From the NCBI GenBank assembly GCA_016195985.1, contig JACPYP010000022.1, forward strand, positions 186,001-250,000: a DNA stretch of 64,000 nucleotides, given 5' to 3'. The translations under genes were made by a program, and so were the position numbers. The stretch comes from Acidobacteriota bacterium. GTDB lineage: Bacteria > Acidobacteriota > Holophagae > Holophagales > Holophagaceae. The notes below the pieces were generated by a model. The model did not search any database and was not told the DNA's origin. It saw only the letters and a list, made by a program, of their open reading frames with translations. Each line of letters starts with the position of its first letter. Position 1 is the first letter of the stretch. Below are positions 25,198-34,627 of the stretch, one piece after another.

Positions 25198-27804
25198 TCA
25201 ACAGGATCCGGCAACGGTTGGAAACGGGATGCCGGCGGGGACATGGGTTTCAAGGAGGGAGTGCTCCTCCAGACCAGCTTCGACGAGCCCCCGAACCCGC
25301 AGGAAGGCCCGCAGGTTCCCGTGGCTGGCGTAGGCATAGCCGGCCAGGGCTTCCCGCAGCTGGGCCCGGGGAAGGCCGTTCCGGAATGAGAACCCCAGGT
25401 GCTGTTCTGCTGAGGCCACGGCCTCCAGATCCCCGGCCGCGGGCTCGCCGAGGGCCATGCAGGCCAGGGCGCAGGCGGCTTCGCTTTCCGTGAGAATGAA
25501 GAACTGCGGCATCACCGTGAAAGACTCGGCGAAACGCTCGCGCAGCTCAGCGAAGGTGCGTTCCTCCGGTGGATTGGCGACGCCGATCTGGAGTTCGTGG
25601 TTGTTCCCAATGCCCAGGGGGATCCACCCGTGCTGGAGGGCCAGGTTCCTGGGCAGGAGGCTGCGCGCCTGCTCGACCGCCGCCATGTCCAGCCGTTTCC
25701 GCGGAAGGTTGGCCTGGAAGGCAATGGCGTCCGCCAGACAGGCCTCGGAAAGGCCCTGCTGGTCCATGAGCACCCGGCCGATGCGCTTGCCGGTATTGCC
25801 CTGCTCTTCGAGCGCGGCGCGAAGCTGGTGTTCCTCCAGCTGATTCCACTGGAGCAGGATCTCGCCCAGCTTCAGGCCCAGGAAGCGGCCCAGCGGACCC
25901 GAGGCCGCCGGATCGGCCGCGTCCGTCGCGCCGTCCGTGATGAGGCCGCCCGTGATGAGGTAGGCCAAGGCGCGGGCGGTCTCGCTTTCCGTCAGGATGA
26001 AGAATTTCGGAGCCACCCGCAGATGCTTGAGGGCCTCGGCCTGGGCCTCCTCCGAAGGAGGCGCCGAAACGCCGAGCAGCAGCTCTTCCTTTTCCCCGAT
26101 GCCCAAGGGCACCCATCCATGCTGGATGGCCATCGCATGCGGCAACAGGGATTGCGTCCGTTCGAGCGAATCCATGTGGAGCATGCTGCGCGGCAGGTTC
26201 GACTGGCTGGCGATGGCATCCGCCAGATTGGCTTCGGAAAGGCCGTGGCGCTCCATCAGGATGGTCCCCAGGCGGCGGCCCGTCTTTTCCTGCTCGCGGA
26301 GGGCCTCGTCGAGGCGCGGCTTGTCGAGTTCGTTCCACTGGATCAGGATCTCGCCCAACTTGCGGCGGAAGGGTTGCATGTCCGCGCTGGTCGGATAGGC
26401 GTGGGCGGTCTTGTCCCAGGTCAGAGCCCGGCCCGAGAATCGGTGGCCGAGGTACTGCCGCCACGCCCGCACCGCGGCGGCGAAATTCACCAGGTTGCTC
26501 ACCAGGATCCGGGGGATGGCGAGCAAGCCGTGAACCGAGCCGTAGAGGCGCCGGACGAAAATGAAGCGCTGAACCACCCGGTTCAGCATGAACAGCGCGT
26601 TCACCTGCATGAGGCCCATGAGCCACCCGCCCGGCCCGAAACTGGCGGGAAGACGGAGGCCCCCGGCCCCGAGATGCTGGAGGACCAGGACCGATCCCAG
26701 GGCCGTGAACAACAGGTAGGCCAGGATGGTGACCAGGCTGGTGAACAGGCCCTTGCGATCCCGGAACATGAAGTACTTGGCCTTCAGATCCCCCTTCCAG
26801 CCCATGGTTTCCCAGCCCTGAAGGCCGATGCCGAGGATCCACCGGGCCCGCTGGCGGTAGGCGGTCCGGAAGGTGGAGGGGAAGTATTCCCGCACGCCCA
26901 GCAGATCATGGCGTTCGACCATGCGCTCACCGCGCCAATCCTTGATGCGCTGGCTGTACTGCAGAGGGATTTTCACGAAGGCCTGCTTCAGGCCGAACTG
27001 CTTCAGGCGAAAGCTGAAATCGTAATCCTCGGTCAGCGTCGACGTGTTGAATGGCGCCTCGCCGGTCGCTTCCATGAGCGCTCCCATGGCGCGGCGGGAG
27101 TAGCACATGCCCGTGCCGGCGCAGGGCACGAGGCCGGTCAGGCTCTCCCGCACCACCAGATCCTTGGAGTGCCATTCCGCGAAGTCGTCCTGGTAGGTTC
27201 CGGCCACCCAATGGTTCCAATCGCGTTCCAGGCTGAGCACGGGAAGCTGGATGAGGTCCTTGCGATCGATCAGGTAGTTGAAGACCTTCAGCTCCAGGGG
27301 ATGGATGACATCCTCCGAATCGTGGATCACCAGCCCGGCGAACAGCCGGCCCGCCGCCTTCTCCTGGCGGAACACCGCATCGACGATCGAGTTCAGGCAG
27401 TCGGCCTTGCAGGTTGGGCCGAAGTGCGGCACATCCACCCGCCGCACGTTGTGGTACCGCCGGGCCATGCGGTCCACCTCAGCCTGGGTTTCGCCGTCAT
27501 TGAGGTAGGTTCCGACGAAGATCAGGTAGTTGCGGTACTCCATGGTCGCGTTGGTGTTTTCGATCATCTTGGCGATGACGTCGAATTCCTTCCAGGCGGG
27601 AACCATGATGGCGAAGGGTGCCTCCGGCCCCTCACGAAGCGCCTCCAGGCGCAGGCGGGGATGCTTGCGCCGGATCGTCAGGCTCCGGAACAGCTGGCGG
27701 ATCCAAAAATAGGCATCAATGAACGCGTCATCGCAACTGCTCACGAACACCAGCACATTCACGAAGACTGCGAGGCCGAAGAGCACTTGAAACATGGGGT
27801 CCAT
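25198..27804 (-). CDS. nfrB: NfrB-like glycosyltransferase with two MshEN c-di-GMP-binding domains
   Basis: 868 residues. An N-terminal helix is followed by a GT2 glycosyltransferase: MVPAWKE near 67, DSED metal motif near 163, TEDYDF near 265 and QRARWILGIGLQGW near 320, then further helices to ~460. Two C-terminal MshEN domains follow (around 485-545 and 647-710), each with the c-di-GMP-binding pattern: RRLGTILMERHGLSEANLAD and KRIGRVLMDQQGLSEACLAD, then AxxQ. E. coli NfrB has one such domain and needs c-di-GMP for activity. A possible third, degenerate copy ends the protein. First gene of the operon. Confidence 0.87.
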   Translation of the reverse strand: MDPMFQVLFGLAVFVNVLVFVSSCDDAFIDAYFWIRQLFRSLTIRRKHPRLRLEALREGPEAPFAIMVPAWKEFDVIAKMIENTNATMEYRNYLIFVGTYLNDGETQAEVDRMARRYHNVRRVDVPHFGPTCKADCLNSIVDAVFRQEKAAGRLFAGLVIHDSEDVIHPLELKVFNYLIDRKDLIQLPVLSLERDWNHWVAGTYQDDFAEWHSKDLVVRESLTGLVPCAGTGMCYSRRAMGALMEATGEAPFNTSTLTEDYDFSFRLKQFGLKQAFVKIPLQYSQRIKDWRGERMVERHDLLGVREYFPSTFRTAYRQRARWILGIGLQGWETMGWKGDLKAKYFMFRDRKGLFTSLVTILAYLLFTALGSVLVLQHLGAGGLRLPASFGPGGWLMGLMQVNALFMLNRVVQRFIFVRRLYGSVHGLLAIPRILVSNLVNFAAAVRAWRQYLGHRFSGRALTWDKTAHAYPTSADMQPFRRKLGEILIQWNELDKPRLDEALREQEKTGRRLGTILMERHGLSEANLADAIASQSNLPRSMLHMDSLERTQSLLPHAMAIQHGWVPLGIGEKEELLLGVSAPPSEEAQAEALKHLRVAPKFFILTESETARALAYLITGGLITDGATDAADPAASGPLGRFLGLKLGEILLQWNQLEEHQLRAALEEQGNTGKRIGRVLMDQQGLSEACLADAIAFQANLPRKRLDMAAVEQARSLLPRNLALQHGWIPLGIGNNHELQIGVANPPEERTFAELRERFAESFTVMPQFFILTESEAACALACMALGEPAAGDLEAVASAEQHLGFSFRNGLPRAQLREALAGYAYASHGNLRAFLRVRGLVEAGLEEHSLLETHVPAGIPFPTVAGSC

Positions 27805-28247
27805 GAGCGTCTACCCGCGGTAACCGCGAGCCTTTACTGGTTTTGGAATGAAGCCCGCCGCGGCCGCCGCTGGAAGGCCGTTCTGGCTATGCCGGTTTCG
27901 ATGGCCGGTCTGATTGGTAAAAAATCAGTAGACGTGGAGGTGTCTTTGTTTACGCTGTGTCAATCAGCAACTGGACAACCTTCACAACAGCCTCGCTTTT
28001 TCATCATCGAGCAGCGGAAAAAACCTGTCAATAGACCCAGATATATTTTTTTTGCTAACATTAGTGTTTAATTCATTAATATTTACATTGCTAACACAAA
28101 TCATCCTGGGACCACGCTGAACCTTCGGAGTTTCCACTCAGGTAACCAAATCGTGAAATTGCCTTCAGATCATAGATTCTCGGAAAAACATCTTCATTCC
28201 TTGTTCCGCAGCCAGGTGGCGTATTCTTCCAATCATGGGAGCCGATC
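27805..28247. other. Divergent intergenic region between nfrB and the glycosidase-like gene
   Basis: 443 bases, strikingly A/T-rich from 28016 to 28105, with no gene. The nonamer TTGCTAACA occurs twice in direct repeat (28052-28060 and 28088-28096, 36 bases apart). It must carry the nfr promoter and the divergent promoter. I see no strong -35/-10 pair, -24/-12 element or terminator. Confidence 0.5.
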
Positions 28248-29207
28248 ATGAGGACGGAACTCGACTGGTTGCCGGGTTTGGTATTTGGCCTCCGCGCGGC
28301 CCTCAGCCGTGGCCTCCGGTGCTGGATCCTCTCCTGCGCCGCCCTCGCGCTGTCCACCGCCGGGGAGGGCCGGGCCACCCCCGCGGCCCCCGCTCCCTGG
28401 CTCTGGGGCGTCACCTCGGACGATCCGACCCTGAACACGGCCCAGCAGGTGGATGCGCTGAAGGCCCTGCCCCGCCGTGCCACCGTCCGGCTTGTCTTTG
28501 ATCCGCCAACCGGTGGACACCCCGCCGCCCCGGACTACGCCCCTTCAGCGCGGGCCTTTTCCCTCGCGGCGGACGTGATGGGGCTTCCAGTGGATTCATC
28601 CGCCATGGCCGCCACCAGCCTCCCGGCCGTGCGGGCCCGCATCGCCGAATACCTCGAGGCCCTGGGGCCCTACGTGTCCATCTGGGAAGTCGGCAACGAA
28701 ATCAACGGGAACTGGCTGGGATCCGACGTCATGCCCAAGGTCGAAGCCATGTTCGACGCCGTGAAGGCCGCGGGCAAAAACACCGCGCTCACCTTCTACC
28801 ACGACGTTTCACCCCCGCGGGGCCACGGCCTCATCCCCTGGATCGACGCCAACATCCCCAAGGGGCATCGCATGCGCGAGGGTCTGAGCCTGGTGCTGGT
28901 CAGCTATTACGAGGACCAGAACCAGGGACACCGGCTCACCCAGAAAGAACTCGACCGCCTCTTCGGCGCCCTGGCGGCCCGCTTCCCCAAAGCCCAGCTC
29001 GCCATCGGAGAATTCGGCTGGGGCGGAGGCGTCCCAGCCTCCGAAGCAGTCCGGGCCGACCTGCTGCGGCGCTTCTACAGCTACCGTGTCCCCCGCGTGC
29101 CCGCCTTCGCGGGCGGGGGCTTCTACTGGCATTTCCGCCAGACCATGGTGCCGAAGACCAGCCCCGATTGGAGCGTGTTGAACAACCTGCAGGGCAAGGC
29201 GCAGTGA
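28248..29207 (+). CDS. Exported glycoside-hydrolase-like TIM-barrel protein
   Basis: 319 residues with a long signal region (GLRCWILSCAALALSTAGEG). The fold reads as a clan-A type glycosidase: SIWEVGNEINGNWLG near 147 carries the candidate acid/base Glu, AIGEFGWGG near 258 the candidate nucleophile Glu, and WHFR near 302 a C-terminal aromatic. No precise family assigned. Divergent from nfrB and transcribed away, so it may hydrolyse or modify the same glycan, which is an inference from position. Confidence 0.7.
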   Translation: MRTELDWLPGLVFGLRAALSRGLRCWILSCAALALSTAGEGRATPAAPAPWLWGVTSDDPTLNTAQQVDALKALPRRATVRLVFDPPTGGHPAAPDYAPSARAFSLAADVMGLPVDSSAMAATSLPAVRARIAEYLEALGPYVSIWEVGNEINGNWLGSDVMPKVEAMFDAVKAAGKNTALTFYHDVSPPRGHGLIPWIDANIPKGHRMREGLSLVLVSYYEDQNQGHRLTQKELDRLFGALAARFPKAQLAIGEFGWGGGVPASEAVRADLLRRFYSYRVPRVPAFAGGGFYWHFRQTMVPKTSPDWSVLNNLQGKAQ

Positions 29208-29457
29208 GGCCGATCGGCACAGCATCGCCTCGCATCGGGCGCGTACTGCCGTTTCAGCGGCCCTGCCGACAACCGCCGGCGAACCGGCCCCGCCCCGGCC
29301 AACCGCGACCTTGCCTCCCTGCTGGGTTTTCGAGGTGGGCCAGATGGTGGACTTTACGCCCGATTCACTCCTTGCCAGTTGGGTCGTGACGGGAATCGTC
29401 CCCTGAAGATGCCATCCGTCTGGGGACCAGGCATGGCTTGGATTTCGACACTTCAGC

Positions 29458-30192
29458 TCATGACGATTCAATCTCGAGGAATTCTTCCGGTATGCCCAAT
29501 CCGTTCAGGTTGAACCTGAGGAAGTGGGTCACCAGACGGGGCAAGTCGTCCTCGTGACAGGGTGGCTCGTTCAGCAGTCGGGCGAGGATGTCCTGGTGGC
29601 ACAGGAAGAACAGCAATTGCGCATGAATGCTCATCCCCATCCGCACCAACCCGTCATGATCCAATTCGGATCTGAGTACCCGAAGGCAACGGTGCAAGTA
29701 ATCGATGTGCGGCTGCACCGCTTCCAAAAGGTTGTCCATGGATTGTTCAGGTGGGTAGATCATGGTCTTTGCGATGAGCACCAGGACAGATCGCTCCAGC
29801 TGTGGATCCTTCTCTGGTGGAAGGCTGGAATGGAGGTGGAGGCTTATCCGGATGAATTCGTGAATGTAGGCCCGAAGGGCGGTGACCGCTTGTCGAAGCA
29901 TCGCAGACTTGCCCGCAAATGGGCCCGCGGGCAATGGGGGTATGGGCAGTGTTTTCGCGGTGTGCCGCGCCATGCGGGCTGCGAGGTGAAGCGCGGCGGC
30001 ATGCAGGCCAGCCTTCCCGCCAAAGTGGAAGGAAATGAGACTGCTATTGACTCCCGCGGCATCGGCGATCTCCCGGATCGAGGCCCCTTCGAACCCCTTT
30101 TCCGCGAAGATGCGGATGGATGCCTTGAGCAGTGGCAGTCTGGAGTTGGAGGTCGGCGAGGACATGCCCTGATCGTCTTTGACTTGGGTCAT
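29458..30192 (-). CDS. TetR/AcrR-family regulator of the RND efflux operon
   Basis: 244 residues with an N-terminal TetR helix-turn-helix: ASIRIFAEKGFEGASIREIA, then AAGVNSSLISFHFGGKAGL near residue 50. The C-terminal domain is the CecR/YbiH-like ligand half. It starts in an ATGA overlap with the end of the RND-fusion gene, so it is the last gene of the efflux operon and probably an autoregulated local repressor. No palindrome matching a TetR site was found near the operon promoter except the one at 36143. Confidence 0.85.
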   Translation of the reverse strand: MTQVKDDQGMSSPTSNSRLPLLKASIRIFAEKGFEGASIREIADAAGVNSSLISFHFGGKAGLHAAALHLAARMARHTAKTLPIPPLPAGPFAGKSAMLRQAVTALRAYIHEFIRISLHLHSSLPPEKDPQLERSVLVLIAKTMIYPPEQSMDNLLEAVQPHIDYLHRCLRVLRSELDHDGLVRMGMSIHAQLLFFLCHQDILARLLNEPPCHEDDLPRLVTHFLRFNLNGLGIPEEFLEIESS

Positions 30193-33100
30193 AGGTTTTG
30201 GCCTCCGCCGAGAAGGCGATCCAGCTCGGCACGAGTAAGGTCCAATCCCAGCCGAGCGGCCAGAAGGTCGGCCTCGGACGCCTTGGCCTCCGCATCCGCT
30301 TCTGCTTTCTTGGAGGCCGGGATGAGTCCCGCCTGATGCTGATTCCCCGCCAGGCGCGCCTTTTCCACGTTCATGACACAGGCCTCATCGGCAGCCTCCG
30401 CCAGGATGCGCGCGGTCTCCAGCTTGCGAAGCAGCTTGTCGAGATCAATCTCTGTTCGGCTGCGGACGTGATCGTAGTTGCTCGATGCCTGGTTCACAAG
30501 GGCGGCCCGCTGCTTGACCACACCGGATCGCTTACCCCAATCGAAGATATTCCAACTCAACGAAAGGCCGTAGGAGGTGGAATTGGCCTGAACGAAAGGG
30601 AGACCATCCTGGTGAGTCCGACGGACGAAGGCGCCCATTTCGGGAATGTATTCCGCCTTGCCGGCCTTGAGTCCGCTGCGGCTCTTTTCCAGCGTCGCCT
30701 GGGCGGCGGCCAGATCGGGATTCGACTGCCGGACTTGGTTCAGCAACGCCTCGCGGGTCGGAAGCGGCCTTGCATCCGAGGACACCGGGGCCAGGTTCAG
30801 GGGCGTCTGGAGGGGTTCACCCATCAAGTCGTTGAGCTCTGAGGTGAGATCGGCGGCGGTGGCCTGAGCCGAAAGCAGCTTGTGGCGGTTCTGGAGGAGC
30901 TTGGCCCGACTTCCGGTCGAAAGGACCTTCAGGGCATTGCCCGCCTTGACGGCTTCCTTGGCATCCAGGTCCTGCAGGTCTGCTGCGGCTACGCCAACCT
31001 GAGCGGCAGTGATATGGGCCTGGGCGATCAGAAGGCCGAAATAGGCCTGGCGCGTCAGGAAGGCGATCTCGGATTCCATTTTGCGCAACTCGGCCTTGGC
31101 AGCCCGCTCTTCCGCTGAGGCAACCTCATTCCCGTGGTGGATCTTGAACAGTTGGGTGAGAGGCTGGCTCAAGGTGAGGTTCTGGATGAAAAGATGCGTC
31201 TTTCCCTGGCCTAGGCTGATGTCCTCAGTCGGGAAAGGGCCCATGCCTGGAACGGCTCCCAGAGAACCTACCGGAATGGTCATGAAGGGCTGGTCGTTGC
31301 GCTTCAACCAAGTGGCATCGGTTGAAAGCTGGGGGAAAAAATCGGCTCGCGCGGTGCGTCTTTTCCCTGAGGCTTCTTCGACCTTGGCCCGGGCGATGCG
31401 AACCCCCGTGCTGTGGTCGAGGGCACTGGCTACGGCCGTCTCCAGGGTCAGGTTCCTGGGCTCCGGCGCCCCCGCACTGAGCGGGGAGGCTAGGACCAGG
31501 GCCAGAGCCAGGATCCCCATCGGGATGATCGAAGCCATGCTGCTTCCGGCAGAGGCATTCTCCTTGGGCCGGAACACGAGCACGTAGATGACCGGAACCA
31601 CCAGGAGGGTGAAGAACATCGAGAAGATCAAGCCGACCGCGAGGACGCTGGCCAATGGACTCCACATCTTCGAGCCTGAGAGGATCATGGGGGTGACGCC
31701 GACGGCAGCAGCCATGGTGGTGAGGAAGATGGGGCGCAGCCTGCGTTCGCCCGCCATGGTGGCGGCCTCAACGAGGGGGATCCCCTCGTGCATTTTTTCC
31801 TTGATGTAGTCGATGAGGATGATGGCATTCCGGACCACGATCCCGCAGAGGCTGATCATGCCCATGAAGGCCGTGAAACCGAAGGAATTGCGAGTCAGGA
31901 GGAGGCCGACGACCACGCCAAAGAGTGAAAGGGGAATGGACGCCATGACGACCAGGGGCTCTGACAGGTTCCGGAACTGGATCATGAGGATGAAGAAGAT
32001 GGCCAGGAGGCTGATGCCGAGGGCGCCCACCATTTCAGGCTGCGTTTCTTCCTGGTTGGCGAACTCGCCGCCCAGCTCGAGGTGGTACCCGGGAGGAAGG
32101 GCAATGGCCTTCACCTTCGGCAGCGCCGCCTTGAGGATGTCGGAGGCATAGGCCTTCGGGGCCTGAAGGCAGCGGACGGTCAGCGTGCGAACGCCGTTCC
32201 TGCGCACGAGGCGGCTGGTCTGCCACGCGGGAGCGAGATCCGCGATGGCCCGAAGGGGAACCTTCCCGTTCGTGAAGGAAGAGCCCACATAGGTGTTTCG
32301 CACATCATCGAAGGTGGCGCGGTGTTCTGGATCCACCCTAAGGACGATGTTCACGGCCCGGTCGCCCTCCCAGAAGGTGCTGACGGGCGTGCCGTCAAAG
32401 GCGCCGTTGAGGAGGTTCGACACGCCCATGTGGGTGATGCCCAGGCGGTTGGCCAGCTCCGTATTCAAGTCCACATTGACCATGGGGGAATCGTTCCGGT
32501 AGTCGGTGTGGAGGAACTGGGCCCGGGGGTCCTTCTGGAGGATGTCTCCGATCTGCTCGCCGATGGCTTTCAGTTTCGAATCGTCATCTCCAGAGATCCG
32601 GAACTCGATGGGCGCTTCCATGACCTGTCCTTGCTGGAGCTCCTGAACCAGCACCATCCCTTCGGGCGTGAGACGAGCCAGGCGAGTCCGGAGCTCCGCC
32701 ACAAGTGCCGTGGTGGCCTTCACGTCCACGGTATTGACAATGAACTGGCCGTAGGCTGGATCGGGCTGCTGGGGGTTCACGTTGTAGTAGAAGCGGGGGG
32801 AGCCCTGCCCCACGAAGCCAGCGAGGTGAGTCACCCGCTTGTCCCTGAGAAGTTCGCCCTCAATGCGTTTCATCGTGGCGTCCGTGGCCTCTATGCGGGT
32901 CCCCTGGGGCATCCAAAGGTCGACAACGAACTGATTCCGTTCCGCGTTGGGGAAGAACTCCTGAGGGACAAACCGGAACAGGAGGCCACCCAGGGCGATC
33001 CCTGCCGCGCCCAGCCCTACTGCCAGCATGGGCTTGGCCATGAAGTAGGTAATGGCCTTCTTGTAGGCAACCTGGAGGAGATCCAGGGCATTGAATTTCT

Positions 33101-34625
33101 TCGCGTGCTTTGCGGGTTCTGCATCGTGATCGTGCAGGCCCTGGTGGATGAAGGTCCGGCAAAGAAGTGGGGTGACAAAGACCGCCACGAGGAAAGACAC
33201 GGAAAGGGCCACCGCCACCGTGATGGGGAGGGCCAGGATGAACTCGCCGGGACTGCCGGAGAGGATGACCAGCGGCAGGAAGGAGGCGATGATCGTGAGG
33301 GTCGCGGTGAGTACCGGCACGAGCACTTCCGTGGCGGACCGCCAGGCGGCTTCGGCCTTCGGGACCTTGTGGTCCAGGAGTTCCACGTAGTTGTCAGCGA
33401 TAACGATGGCATCGTCCACGACGATGCCGAGCACCACGATCAGGGCCGCGATGGAGACCTGGTGGAGTTGAACTCCGAAAGCGTTCATGACGGCGATGGT
33501 CGTCAACATGGTGGTCGGGATCGCCAGGGCCGCAATGAGCGAGACACGGAACGGCAACAGGAGGACCGTTACCACGATGACGCACCCAATGGCGATGAGG
33601 AACTCGCGTCCCATGTGGGACATCCGCTCCTGCACGACCTCCGGCTGGTTGGCGATGTAGTCCAGGTGGAGATCGGGCGGAAGGAGGGGCTTGACGCGGT
33701 GGTTGAGCACCTCCGTGACCTTTTCGCCCATCTCGACCATGTTGTGGCCCTTCTGCATCTCCACGGAGATGATGAGGGCGGGCTTGCCATCGTAGCGCAC
33801 CATGAATTCCGGATCCTGGTAACGCCGCTCCACCTTGGCGAAGTCCCCGATGTAGCTTGGCTGCCCGGTCGGGGACTGGCCGACCATCACCTTCTTGATC
33901 TGATCTTCCGTATTAAACAATCCGGTCGTGTGGAGAGGAATCTTGCCGTTATCCGTGCGGGCGCTCCCGCTGGCATGGACTTCGTTCCGCTGGTTCAGTG
34001 CTCCCGCGATCTGCCGGGGGTCCGTGAAGTAGTGGCTCATGCGCTCAAGGCTGCTCGTCACCCAGATCTGTTCATTCTGCCGGCCGTAGACTGCGATCTT
34101 TCCGACTTCGGGCACGGTGCGCAGGGAGTCCTGAATCGTATCGACGTAGTCGCGGAGCTCCCGGTAGCCGTAACGCTCGCCGCTCACGCTGATGAGCATG
34201 GCCACGGTGTCTCCAAAATCCGAATTCACCACAGGCCCCATCACCTCGCTCGGCAGTTCCTGGGCCCTCACCTGGTTCATCTCGTGGCGCAGCTTCGCCC
34301 AAAACACATCCGGAACCTTGACGTTCTTCTCCAGCTCCACATTGATGATCGCGAGGCCGGGGCGACTGGTTGAGTAGGTCTTCTCCTTGCACACTTCCTG
34401 GAACTTGAAGATGTGCGATTCCAGAGTCTTTGTGATCTGCTTCTCCACCTGTTCCGTGGTGGCCCCAGGGTACATGGCCGCAACGATGCCGGTTCGGATG
34501 GTGATGGTGGGATCCTCAGTGCGAGGCATGCCCATCAGGGCGTGGATGCCCATGGCCACGGCCATGATGACGAGAATGGCGGTGATGGTCGGGTAGCGTA
34601 GAAAAGCTTTGATGGCTTTATTCAT
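30189..34625 (-). CDS. RND efflux pump fused in frame to a TolC-like outer-membrane factor
   Basis: One uninterrupted 1478-residue frame. Residues 1-1018 are a complete HAE-type RND pump: PRTEDP near 35, GIVVDDAIVIADN near 405 (proton-relay aspartates), MISLCGIVVRNAIILIDYIK near 930. Residues ~1030-1478 are a complete OEP/TolC-family factor, beginning with its own signal-like helix (MASIIPMGILALALVLASPL at 1030) and continuing LTLETAVASALDHSTGVR and SLSWNIFDWGKR. The two proteins are normally separate genes. Met1030 (ATG at 31538) has GGAAG six bases upstream, so internal initiation could also make a free factor. Adaptor gene is 2 bases upstream. Confidence 0.85.
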   Translation of the reverse strand: MNKAIKAFLRYPTITAILVIMAVAMGIHALMGMPRTEDPTITIRTGIVAAMYPGATTEQVEKQITKTLESHIFKFQEVCKEKTYSTSRPGLAIINVELEKNVKVPDVFWAKLRHEMNQVRAQELPSEVMGPVVNSDFGDTVAMLISVSGERYGYRELRDYVDTIQDSLRTVPEVGKIAVYGRQNEQIWVTSSLERMSHYFTDPRQIAGALNQRNEVHASGSARTDNGKIPLHTTGLFNTEDQIKKVMVGQSPTGQPSYIGDFAKVERRYQDPEFMVRYDGKPALIISVEMQKGHNMVEMGEKVTEVLNHRVKPLLPPDLHLDYIANQPEVVQERMSHMGREFLIAIGCVIVVTVLLLPFRVSLIAALAIPTTMLTTIAVMNAFGVQLHQVSIAALIVVLGIVVDDAIVIADNYVELLDHKVPKAEAAWRSATEVLVPVLTATLTIIASFLPLVILSGSPGEFILALPITVAVALSVSFLVAVFVTPLLCRTFIHQGLHDHDAEPAKHAKKFNALDLLQVAYKKAITYFMAKPMLAVGLGAAGIALGGLLFRFVPQEFFPNAERNQFVVDLWMPQGTRIEATDATMKRIEGELLRDKRVTHLAGFVGQGSPRFYYNVNPQQPDPAYGQFIVNTVDVKATTALVAELRTRLARLTPEGMVLVQELQQGQVMEAPIEFRISGDDDSKLKAIGEQIGDILQKDPRAQFLHTDYRNDSPMVNVDLNTELANRLGITHMGVSNLLNGAFDGTPVSTFWEGDRAVNIVLRVDPEHRATFDDVRNTYVGSSFTNGKVPLRAIADLAPAWQTSRLVRRNGVRTLTVRCLQAPKAYASDILKAALPKVKAIALPPGYHLELGGEFANQEETQPEMVGALGISLLAIFFILMIQFRNLSEPLVVMASIPLSLFGVVVGLLLTRNSFGFTAFMGMISLCGIVVRNAIILIDYIKEKMHEGIPLVEAATMAGERRLRPIFLTTMAAAVGVTPMILSGSKMWSPLASVLAVGLIFSMFFTLLVVPVIYVLVFRPKENASAGSSMASIIPMGILALALVLASPLSAGAPEPRNLTLETAVASALDHSTGVRIARAKVEEASGKRRTARADFFPQLSTDATWLKRNDQPFMTIPVGSLGAVPGMGPFPTEDISLGQGKTHLFIQNLTLSQPLTQLFKIHHGNEVASAEERAAKAELRKMESEIAFLTRQAYFGLLIAQAHITAAQVGVAAADLQDLDAKEAVKAGNALKVLSTGSRAKLLQNRHKLLSAQATAADLTSELNDLMGEPLQTPLNLAPVSSDARPLPTREALLNQVRQSNPDLAAAQATLEKSRSGLKAGKAEYIPEMGAFVRRTHQDGLPFVQANSTSYGLSLSWNIFDWGKRSGVVKQRAALVNQASSNYDHVRSRTEIDLDKLLRKLETARILAEAADEACVMNVEKARLAGNQHQAGLIPASKKAEADAEAKASEADLLAARLGLDLTRAELDRLLGGGQNL

Positions 34626-34627
34626 GT

